A stretch of DNA of 13,702 bases from Gallispira sp964526435 (lineage in GTDB: Bacteria > Bacillota > Clostridia > Lachnospirales > CAG-274). Below are positions 8,074-13,702 of the stretch, piece after piece. Location: NCBI GenBank assembly GCA_964526435.1, contig CAZGIC010000059.1, positions 1-13,702 of the forward strand, written 5' to 3'. Numbering within the stretch: the first letter of the stretch is position 1; each line of letters opens with the position of its first letter. The notes under the pieces were generated by a model, which saw nothing but the letters and a program-made list of their open reading frames with translations, was not told the DNA's origin and did no database searches. The position numbers and the translations under genes are program-made.

Positions 8074-8108
8074 GACATTTGAATTTTTTGACCTTTTTGA
8101 GGACCCTG
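8074..8108 (-). repeat. Duplicated spacer, newer copy
   Basis: Identical over all 35 bases to the spacer at 7747-7781, in the same orientation. Flanking spacers differ on both sides, so the copy was not produced by simple duplication of a multi-unit block. Confidence 0.97.
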
Positions 8109-8661
8109 CTTTACATTCCAATATGGTACTAATTAAATTGCGTCAATGTTTCTGTTATTGATACGGGTATTGCTTTACATTCCAATATGGTACTAATTAA
8201 ATGCTGAAACAAATTTGCAGAGTGCTATTGATACAGCTTTACATTCCAATATGGTACTAATTAAATCCTGACGCACAAGGGTAGAGGTAGGGCAATCAAC
8301 CTTTACATTCCAATATGGTACTAATTAAATGTTGCAATTATAGCAATAATAGCTCTTATTTTTACTTTACATTCCAATATGGTACTAATTAAATCTAAAG
8401 CTGCAGAAGCTGCATATCTACTTAAAGTCTTTACATTCCAATATGGTACTAATTAAATGTCAAGAGGTTTTTACAAATTTTTTCAAATATTTTCTTTACA
8501 TTCCAATATGGTACTAATTAAATTGCTTTTGAAATTGATGTAATGCAAACTTGGTATCTTTACATTCCAATATGGTACTAATTAAATAGTCGCTTCTTTG
8601 TAACTCGCTTAGGTCTGACTGTCTTTACATTCCAATATGGTACTAATTAAATCCTAAGTCT

Positions 8662-8689
8662 ATTATACCACAAAAACACAGGTTTTCAA
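8662..8689 (-). promoter_or_regulatory. Array promoter with extended -10, abutting the first repeat
   Basis: On the minus strand TTGAAA (8684-8689) is followed after 16 nt by TATAAT (8662-8667), with TG in the extended -10 position (TGGTATAAT). The predicted start near 8655 is only about three bases before the first repeat, so the pre-crRNA would have practically no leader transcript. Confidence 0.85.
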
Positions 8690-8786
8690 GCATAATATTT
8701 GTCTATTTACTAAAATATATATCTAAAGCATTATTAAAACAAATTTCAAAGTAGTTAAATTTAACTTTTTCCAGAAAATAAGCTCT

Positions 8787-8828
8787 CTGTCGATACTCCA
8801 CGAAAACTACACCATTCCGGGTCGACAG
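8787..8828. repeat. 7-bp inverted repeat framing a GC-richer 42-bp segment in the leader
   Basis: CTGTCGA (8787-8793) and TCGACAG (8822-8828) are perfect inverted repeats around a 28-base interval that is more GC-rich than its surroundings. There is no T tract on either side, so it is not a terminator. It could be a protein-binding site, a structured RNA or a small mobile-element end; its role is unknown. Confidence 0.5.
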
Positions 8829-8837
8829 ATTAAAATT

Positions 8838-8884
8838 AAAAAAAACTGTTGCAAATTAATAATTTTTCATTCGTTTTGCAGCAG
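8838..8884 (-). terminator. Rho-independent terminator upstream of the CRISPR leader
   Basis: CTGTTGCAAA (8846-8855) pairs with TTTGCAGCAG (8875-8884) as 10 pairs including one G-U. On the minus strand the hairpin is followed by eight U (A tract 8838-8845). It would stop transcripts coming from the IS relic or the ATPase gene before they reach the array. Its stem resembles the hairpin at 9590-9621, so it may also mark an end of the IS. Confidence 0.7.
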
Positions 8885-9009
8885 CTTTCTCTTTCTCAAC
8901 TTATTTTAGATAAAAAATAAAAGCTTATCTATTAATTGTGTAATATTTCTCGCAAATTTCCTGATTTTAAACTCACTTTCATAAAGGGTATATTATTCCC
9001 CTTTTATTC

Positions 9010-9527
9010 TTAAGCTAACTCTTTCTTAAAAAGATAGCTTTGAATTCTATTATTTTGAATTTTTAAATGCAGTTTATTAATGTTGTAACCAATACAGAGC
9101 AAAAGAATTTCTAATTTTGCTTTGGTTTTCACTTTTAACAAAAATCTTTAAAACCTATAATCATTTTTTATTACTCCAAAAGCTACGTCAACTTGTATTG
9201 ATCAATTCATTCTATACAGAACCCGTCCTTACAGAACCACATAAAGTTTATATTTCTGCGACAAGCTTTTTCTATTTTTTGTATTGAATAGATATTTTGT
9301 GAATAAGCATAAGTTAAAATTTTGAACATGGTTTTTGGAGCAACTGCTAGATTTCTGTCTTTTTCAGAGTAAGCTTTATATAATAATTTGTAATCTAAAT
9401 CCTCCGGTTCTTGGCTTAGCAGTCTGCCAGACTCATCATTAGGAATTAAAACTTCTAAATTTAATAATAAAAATAGTTACAAACCTAACTCAAATTTGTT
9501 AAAATTTTTAGAAATATAATTTTTGTT
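9010..9527 (-). pseudogene. IS1182-family transposase, N- and C-terminal parts joined by an internal deletion
   Basis: The N-terminal part reads, in one frame, LNLEVLIPNDESGRLLS, then VAPKTMFKILTYAYSQNIYS and KIEKACRRNINFMW, the well-known opening of IS1182-type DDE transposases. At about 9215-9237 the reading shifts frame and jumps to the C-terminal part: SIQVDVAFGVIKNDYRF followed by CIGYNINKLHLKIQNN and a TAA stop at 9010-9012. Around 300 central residues, with the catalytic triad, are missing. Further damage is seen: a TAA at 9477-9479 in the N-terminal part, a TGA just before SIQV (9202-9204) and another TAA after NDYRF. A start codon cannot be recognised; the 9527 limit is the furthest plausible in-frame similarity. 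It is not functional and could move only by transposase supplied in trans, if its ends are intact. Confidence 0.85.
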
Positions 9528-9583
9528 TACATTTTAATTATACCACATTTACGGATTCTTCGAAACTCTTTTCTTTTTAATAT

Positions 9584-9621
9584 AAAAAACTGTTGCAAAA
9601 TATTTGCCTATTTTGCAACAG
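9584..9621 (-). terminator. Rho-independent terminator of the DUF815 ATPase gene
   Basis: A perfect 12-bp stem, CTGTTGCAAAAT (9590-9601) with ATTTTGCAACAG (9610-9621), has an 8-nt loop and is followed on the minus strand by six U (9584-9589). It lies 10 nt after the stop codon of the ATPase gene. Confidence 0.9.
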
Positions 9622-9631
9622 CCTATTCATA

Positions 9632-10939
9632 CTATTCTTCAATACCAGATAAGTAATTAATAAACTGCTGTGCAGTTCTTCCTGAAATACCCCCATGACT
9701 TAATTCCCACTTATTAGCTTCTTTACAAAGATCCTCATCAGACATTTTAATATTTGCTCTATGGGCAAGTCCCTTTACAATTTCAAAATATTCTTTCTGA
9801 CTTGGTTTTGAATAGCTTATAGTTACGCCAAACCTCTTTACAAGGGAAAGTTTTTCCTCCATCGTATCGGACCTGTGCATACCGTTATTGTGTTCCATAT
9901 CGTTTCTGTCATTCCAGTTTTCTTTAATAAGATGACGTCTGTTTGATGTGGCATATATAAGTATGTTTTCAGGTCTTGTTTCAACTCCGCCCTCTATTAC
10001 AGCCTTTAAGAACTTGTATTCAACTTCAAATTCTTCAAAAGATAAGTCATCCATATATATAATAAACTTATAATTTCTGTTTTTGATCTGAGCTATTACA
10101 TTTGACAGATCCTTAAACTGATGCTTATATATTTCTATCATTCTAAGTCCCTTGTCATAAAACTCATTTACAATAGCCTTTATACTCGTAGACTTTCCTG
10201 TACCGCTGTCGCCGAAAAGCAGAACATTATTTGCCTTTCTTCCTTCAACAAAAGCCTTTGTGTTGTCAACAAGCTTTTTCTTCTGTATTTCATATCCTAT
10301 AAGGTCATCAAGCATAACCTTTTCCATATTGTTGATAGGATGAAGCACAACACTGCTTTCAGTTGATGAAGCAATTCTGAAAGCCTTGTTAAGTCCGAAC
10401 ATTCCCACACCATAATCCCTGTAAAAATCCGTAACATAATTAAATATGTCATTTTCATCTTTCGCATTTTCAATTTTTTCGCTCAGCATCTGTACTTTTT
10501 CACTTACATTTTTATTGTACATAAGCTCTTTTTTACCTATAGCCTTGTAGTCTGAAATTCTTGAAAAACAGTCTATTCCCAAAGCATATTCAATTTCAGA
10601 AAAATCAAAGTTAAAAAGCTCAAAATATGCTCTGAAATCATTTTTTGCAAAATAATTTACACTGCCCTCATTTGCTCCTGTTTTTTCACATGTAATGCTG
10701 AAAGGATTTTCGTTTGTAATAAGCAGAAACGTCAGATAATTGTGCCACAGATTTTTATCAAAGCCATAATCCGTTGCAACCTCAAGTATTCTCTTAATCT
10801 GTGTGTAAATTCTTACTGTAAGCTCATCTTCTGACTGAGTCTTTTCATAATAGTTTTTAAAAATATCTCCTAATTCCATAAGTATGGAATCCTTTGGCAT
10901 ATCACCATATATTAAAAGTCTTGATATAATATGATTCAT
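9632..10939 (-). CDS. DUF815-family AAA+ ATPase of unknown function
   Basis: About 435 residues. Walker A GDSGTGKST lies near 243-251 and Walker B FIIYMDDLSFEE near 292-303; the C-terminal half, with ENILIYATSNRRHLI, RFGVTISYSKP and the final SHGGISGRTAQQFINYL, matches the DUF815 (PF05673) pattern of soluble AAA-type proteins. The N-terminal 200 residues are helical without recognised motifs. The family is common in Clostridia and its biological role is not established. I place the start at the ATG 10937-10939, which has GGAGG 8 nt upstream; the TTG at 10952-10954 is part of that ribosome binding site. It is a single-gene unit with its own promoter and terminator. Nothing ties it functionally to the CRISPR locus beyond location. 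Confidence 0.9.
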   Translation of the reverse strand: MNHIISRLLIYGDMPKDSILMELGDIFKNYYEKTQSEDELTVRIYTQIKRILEVATDYGFDKNLWHNYLTFLLITNENPFSITCEKTGANEGSVNYFAKNDFRAYFELFNFDFSEIEYALGIDCFSRISDYKAIGKKELMYNKNVSEKVQMLSEKIENAKDENDIFNYVTDFYRDYGVGMFGLNKAFRIASSTESSVVLHPINNMEKVMLDDLIGYEIQKKKLVDNTKAFVEGRKANNVLLFGDSGTGKSTSIKAIVNEFYDKGLRMIEIYKHQFKDLSNVIAQIKNRNYKFIIYMDDLSFEEFEVEYKFLKAVIEGGVETRPENILIYATSNRRHLIKENWNDRNDMEHNNGMHRSDTMEEKLSLVKRFGVTISYSKPSQKEYFEIVKGLAHRANIKMSDEDLCKEANKWELSHGGISGRTAQQFINYLSGIEE

Positions 10940-10968
10940 AATATTAACCTCCAAAATTTGTTAATATC

Positions 10969-10997
10969 ATAATAATACCCGAGCTTTAATTTGTCAA
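10969..10997 (-). promoter_or_regulatory. Promoter of the DUF815 ATPase gene
   Basis: Minus-strand TTGACA (10992-10997), 17 nt, TATTAT (10969-10974), with a predicted start near 10962, about 23 nt before the start codon. This is a near-consensus housekeeping-type promoter. Confidence 0.82.
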
Positions 10998-11022
10998 CTT
11001 TATTTGCAGATAACTTTTTATT

Positions 11023-11733
11023 TTATAAAAAAGTAAGTATACCTGATATAATAAATAATACATATATAATTTTCAGAAATATTTTCTGATTAATTTTGTT
11101 GTAAAGCATATTACCTAATTTTATAGAAGCTACAAGAGGTACCATACTCATTAAAATAAGAATAATATTTTCCCCTGTATAATATCCTTCTTTATAATGA
11201 GAAAACATCAATATAATTCCAAGCACAACCCACACAGGAGAAACCGTTGCTCTGAACTCGTCCTTATCCGGCATTGCCCACACAGCATATATTACAAGAA
11301 GAGCACCCCCTGAAACAAACATACCATGAATAATACCTGCGGCCAAAAGAACAAATAGCATAGTCCATTTAGGAAGAATAATTTCTTTTTTTATAAAAAG
11401 TTTTTTTATTCCTATTGCTATAATCATTATTCCATAAATATACAACAGTATTTCAAGATTAAAAACTTTTACAATTTTTATACCTATATACATACCTATA
11501 AGCATAAAAAAAACCATTTTTAATAATATTTTTAATTGTAAATATTTTCTGTTTTTTAATGTAATCCATGCACAGACAATCAATGTAAACACATTTAATA
11601 CAGTCTTTGCATTTTCATATCCAACCAGAAGCACCGATGACGGCATCGCAAGTAAATTCCCTGCAAATCCTGTTATAGTCTGAACTGTATTAGCTGCAAA
11701 GAGCACAAGCATAAATAATATATCTTTAATCAT
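11023..11733 (-). CDS. TauE/SafE-type membrane transporter
   Basis: A hydrophobic 236-residue protein with about seven or eight membrane segments. The N-terminal FAANTVQTITGFAGNLLAMP is the first conserved TauE/SafE repeat, and LLAAGIIHGMFVSGGALLVI in the middle is the matching second repeat, as expected from the internal duplication in this family. Members are proposed exporters or permeases for sulfite, sulfonates and other organosulfur anions; the substrate here is not known. The ATG at 11731-11733 has GGAGG 5 nt upstream; the earlier TTG codons lie in or before that site and are not starts. It is the last gene after a TauA-like and a TauB-like gene and may share their transcript. An AT-rich hairpin overlaps its 3' end, but no convincing terminator is seen. 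Confidence 0.88.
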   Translation of the reverse strand: MIKDILFMLVLFAANTVQTITGFAGNLLAMPSSVLLVGYENAKTVLNVFTLIVCAWITLKNRKYLQLKILLKMVFFMLIGMYIGIKIVKVFNLEILLYIYGIMIIAIGIKKLFIKKEIILPKWTMLFVLLAAGIIHGMFVSGGALLVIYAVWAMPDKDEFRATVSPVWVVLGIILMFSHYKEGYYTGENIILILMSMVPLVASIKLGNMLYNKINQKIFLKIIYVLFIISGILTFL

Positions 11734-11743
11734 TTTAGCCTCC

Positions 11744-11780
11744 AACAAAGGGTATCACATTCTCTGTAATACCCTTTGTT
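11744..11780 (-). promoter_or_regulatory. Strong intergenic stem-loop without a U tract
   Basis: AACAAAGGGTAT (11744-11755) and ATACCCTTTGTT (11769-11780) form a perfect 12-bp stem with a 13-nt loop. In the mRNA it lies 13 nt after the ATPase stop and ends directly before the GGAGG of the TauE-like gene. No U tract follows on either strand. It may protect the upstream mRNA, set the expression ratio of the genes, or be an operator. Confidence 0.7.
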
Positions 11781-11793
11781 TAAAAAAATCTTT

Positions 11794-12615
11794 TTATATT
11801 TCACTTGTTTTAAGAGCACTGTTTTGTGCATTAATAATATTGAGTATTTCTTCCCTTATGTGCATATATTCTGAAGAATACTTTGCTGCCTCTTCATTTG
11901 CACCACCCATATCATAAGTAAACTCAGTGTTAAACTCTTTTACAATTCTTCCCGGTCTTGATGACATTACTATTACTCTTGTAGCAAGTGCTAAAGCTTC
12001 ATCAACATCATGAGTAATAAGGAATATTGTATTTCCTGTTTTAGCCCATATTTCTCTTATAAGTGTCTGCATATTCTGTCTTGTTAAAGCGTCAAGAGCT
12101 CCGAAAGGTTCATCCATAAGTATCATACGAGGCTGATTTACAAGAACCCTTGCCAGTGATGCCCTTTGTCGCATACCGCCTGATAATTCATAAGGTTTCT
12201 GTTTTGCAAAATCCTTTAACCCAACAAGTTCAAGATACTTTGCTACATCTTCCTTTATTTTATTTTTAGGCATTTTTCTCATTTTAGGGCCAAATTCTAC
12301 ATTTTGATATATGTTCATCCATGGATAAAGTGTAGGTGCCTGAAAAACAACACCTCTTTCCCAATCGGGACCTTCAATTGGAGTTGTTCCTCCCATAAGC
12401 GCTTCACCTTCTGTAGGCTGATGGAAACCTGCAATTATTTTAAGCAATGTAGATTTACCGCAGCCTGATGGTCCCAGAACACATATAAATTCACCTTTTT
12501 TTATGTCAAGATTAATATTTTCAAGTGCAGTAACACTGCCCTTTTCACCTGCATATCTTAAATAAGCATTTTTTATTGATACAACCGTATCCTGCTCTTT
12601 TAATAATTCTTCCAT
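11794..12615 (-). CDS. ABC transporter ATP-binding protein, TauB/SsuB (nitrate/sulfonate/taurine) type
   Basis: A 273-residue importer ATPase with all motifs intact: Walker A GPSGCGKST (48-56), Q-loop Gln92, signature LSGGMRQ (144-150), Walker B MILMDEP (164-170), D-loop GALD and switch His202 (LITHDVDEA). The sequence WERGVVFQAPTLYPWMN around the Q-loop and the end ATRVIVMSSRPGRIVKEF are typical of the SsuB/TauB group. It powers uptake of a small organic anion delivered by the lipoprotein encoded just upstream, 28 nt away. The ATG at 12613-12615 has AGGG 8 nt upstream. The partner membrane permease is not between the two genes. The exact substrate (taurine, an alkanesulfonate, or a thiamine-precursor-like compound) cannot be read from this subunit. 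Confidence 0.94.
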   Translation of the reverse strand: MEELLKEQDTVVSIKNAYLRYAGEKGSVTALENINLDIKKGEFICVLGPSGCGKSTLLKIIAGFHQPTEGEALMGGTTPIEGPDWERGVVFQAPTLYPWMNIYQNVEFGPKMRKMPKNKIKEDVAKYLELVGLKDFAKQKPYELSGGMRQRASLARVLVNQPRMILMDEPFGALDALTRQNMQTLIREIWAKTGNTIFLITHDVDEALALATRVIVMSSRPGRIVKEFNTEFTYDMGGANEEAAKYSSEYMHIREEILNIINAQNSALKTSEI

Positions 12616-12643
12616 ATACTATTCCCTCATTTCACATAGCAAA

Positions 12644-13669
12644 TTACTCCAAAGCCATTTCAATATAACTTGGATTAACAGCAGCTTCAAATACTTCCCT
12701 ATCCGGTACTTCCTGAACAGAGCCCTGATCCTTTAAGAATTCTGCAACATCCAAAAGATTGTCAACAACAGCTCCCTTATTGTCACTTGTTCCCAGATAA
12801 TTTTCGCCAAGCTGTTCCTCAGCTGTAAGCCATGTAGAACCATCCATCTGGAATTCTGCATCACTTTCTTCAAGCTCCATGTATGATGCAACAGTAGATA
12901 CAGCAGTTGCCTTATCTTCCTTGAAAAGCTTTACTGCTTTGTCAAGAGCTCTTATATATCCTGCAACAATATCAGGATGTGCCTCAGCAAATTCTTTTCT
13001 TACAACTTCAACATTTGATGTCATATATCCCTTTTCTGCCATGTCTTCGCTGGTAAGTATCACTGTCTGATTTTCTAACTGAGCAAGTGTAGGCTGCCAT
13101 ATATATGCTGCATCAATGTCACCGTTTACCCATGAAGCATATATTTTATCAGTTGCCAGATCAAGTATTTCTACTTCATCAACAGACATTCCTGCATCTT
13201 CTATAGCCTTAAGCAAAGAAAAATGTGCAGTTGATGCAAAAGGCACAGCGACCTTTTTACCCTTCAGATCCTGAACAGTAGTTATGCCTGTTTCACTTCT
13301 TGCAACAAGAGATTCAACACTTCCAAGAACTTCATGTATCCATATAAATTCAACACCTAAATCCTGTGCAATAGCAAGTGCTGCAGGACAGTTACCCATA
13401 AGTCCGAAATCTATACTTCCTGATGCAATTGCTGTATTAACATCCTTTCCTGAGTCGAATGACATTATTTCAACTTCAACACCCATTTCCTCTGCAAAGT
13501 AATCCAGAGCCTTTGCAAGTCCCTCATCATTAGGCATTTCCTGTGTACCTATAACTACCTTTGTTACTTCACCGGTACTGCTGCTTCCGCTGCTTCCGCC
13601 ACAGCCTGTCAAAACTGACATACTTAACACTCCGGAAATAAACACTGTTAATAATCTTTTCATTTTCAT
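12644..13669 (-). CDS. ABC transporter substrate-binding lipoprotein, TauA/SsuA-like
   Basis: A 341-residue secreted lipoprotein. The signal peptide MKMKRLLTVFISGVLSMSVL ends in the lipobox LTG-Cys23, followed by a Gly/Ser linker. The mature part begins VVIGTQEMPNDEGLAKA and contains FDSGKDVNTAIASGSIDFGL, LKGKKVAVPFASTAHFSLL and NGDIDAAYIWQP, a close match in pattern to taurine-binding TauA proteins and the wider NMT1/SsuA family. It should capture a sulfonate-like solute outside the cell. The start ATG (13667-13669) has AAAGGAG 9 nt upstream. Only 33 bases are visible beyond it, so a promoter or an upstream permease gene cannot be seen. The match to TauA is by eye; other organic anions remain possible. 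Confidence 0.92.
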   Translation of the reverse strand: MKMKRLLTVFISGVLSMSVLTGCGGSSGSSSTGEVTKVVIGTQEMPNDEGLAKALDYFAEEMGVEVEIMSFDSGKDVNTAIASGSIDFGLMGNCPAALAIAQDLGVEFIWIHEVLGSVESLVARSETGITTVQDLKGKKVAVPFASTAHFSLLKAIEDAGMSVDEVEILDLATDKIYASWVNGDIDAAYIWQPTLAQLENQTVILTSEDMAEKGYMTSNVEVVRKEFAEAHPDIVAGYIRALDKAVKLFKEDKATAVSTVASYMELEESDAEFQMDGSTWLTAEEQLGENYLGTSDNKGAVVDNLLDVAEFLKDQGSVQEVPDREVFEAAVNPSYIEMALE

Positions 13670-13702
13670 GATAACTATCTCCTTTCATTATGAACAATTA
13701 AT

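Larger units (their letters stand above)
6540..8652 (-). CRISPR. Type I-B CRISPR array, 33 repeats and 32 spacers
   Basis: The repeat is 30 bp. On the plus strand it begins CTTTACATTCC, has the core AATATGGTAC and ends TAATTAAAT. Thirty-one copies read identically; the copy at 6606-6635 has T at its first base and the leftmost copy has three changes. Spacers are 34-37 bp and sum to 1123 bp; 31 are unique. Transcription on the minus strand is deduced from four points: decay at the left end, a promoter at the right end, a CCA/TGG mini-hairpin that ends one base before an 8-nt handle in the minus orientation, and likeness of that handle (AUGUAAAG) to the clostridial AUGUAAAU type. Several spacers are open in one plus-strand frame, as expected for phage coding DNA. 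Newest spacers should be near 8600. Confidence 0.98.
8653..8837 (-). other. CRISPR leader region
   Basis: AT-rich, gene-free DNA between the leader-proximal repeat and the first terminator. It carries the array promoter in its last 40 bases and a 7-bp inverted repeat at its far end. Cas1-Cas2 is expected to insert new spacers at 8652/8653. The far boundary is set by the terminator at 8838 and is an inference. Confidence 0.7.
8846..9621 (-). mobile_element. Internally deleted IS1182-family element remnant
   Basis: A transposase relic (9010-9527) lies between two related hairpins that both start CTGTTGCAAA (8846 and 9590). IS1182 elements are normally about 1.6-1.9 kb; this copy spans under 0.8 kb. 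Members of the family such as IS1272 are known to insert at stem-loop or terminator sequences, which suits the flanking hairpins, although whether the hairpins are element ends or targets cannot be decided here. A small hairpin AAAGGG/CCCTTT (8983-9004) follows the transposase stop. Nothing else coding is visible at 8885-8982 or 9531-9583. Confidence 0.7.

Noticed and set aside
6540..8652. Array transcribed on the plus strand from the promoter at 6376-6404
   Set aside because: The degenerate repeats lie at that end, while the right end has an abutting promoter and the minus-strand repeat has the better hairpin and 8-nt handle. The plus-strand promoter is therefore treated as antisense or separate.
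9632..10939. The DUF815 ATPase as a CRISPR accessory or defence gene
   Set aside because: It has its own promoter and terminator, is separated from the array by an IS relic, and the family is widespread in Clostridia without CRISPR.
11013..11034. ACTTTTT/AAAAAGT hairpin as a terminator for the TauE-like gene
   Set aside because: The stem is entirely AT-rich apart from one pair, overlaps the coding end and has no U tract after it.

Overview
The window is AT-rich (roughly 30% GC by eye), with strong GGAGG-type ribosome binding sites and compact same-strand operons. Together with a clostridial-type I-B CRISPR system, a DUF815 ATPase and an IS1182-family transposase relic, this points to a low-GC Firmicute, most likely a gut-type Clostridia/Lachnospiraceae. 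The genus cannot be fixed from sequence alone. Every protein-coding gene lies on the minus strand.

Positions 1-6286 hold a type I-B (Tneap/Cst-like) cas operon, in transcription order cas6 - cas8b/cst1 (with an internal start for the small subunit Cas11b) - cas7/cst2 - cas5t - cas3 - cas4. cas4 is cut by the left edge; cas1 and cas2 would be expected beyond it. Gaps are 3 to 23 nt and several Shine-Dalgarno (SD) sites sit at or inside the end of the preceding gene, so this looks like one transcription unit covering crRNA processing (Cas6), Cascade (Cas8b/Cas11b/Cas7/Cas5), target destruction (Cas3) and spacer acquisition (Cas4).

Positions 6287-6539 form a short control region. It contains a candidate cas promoter, a strong plus-strand promoter pointing into the array, and a faint repeat-like element with its own -10 box that could be a crRNA-resembling regulator. 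This is the most speculative and possibly most novel part of the window.

Positions 6540-8652 are a CRISPR array of 33 repeats (30 bp) and 32 spacers (34-37 bp). One spacer occurs twice. Repeat decay at the left end, an AUGUAAAG-type 8-nt handle and a promoter with an extended -10 abutting the right end all indicate transcription on the minus strand, toward the cas genes.

Positions 8653-9631 have no intact gene. They hold the leader, a terminator insulating the array, and an internally deleted, stop-riddled IS1182-family element between two related hairpins. Positions 9632-10939 encode a DUF815-family AAA+ ATPase with a clear promoter and terminator.

Positions 11023-13669 encode a TauA-like substrate-binding lipoprotein, a TauB/SsuB-like ATPase and a TauE/SafE-type membrane protein. 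No ABC permease (TauC/SsuC) lies between them; it is either beyond the right edge or missing.
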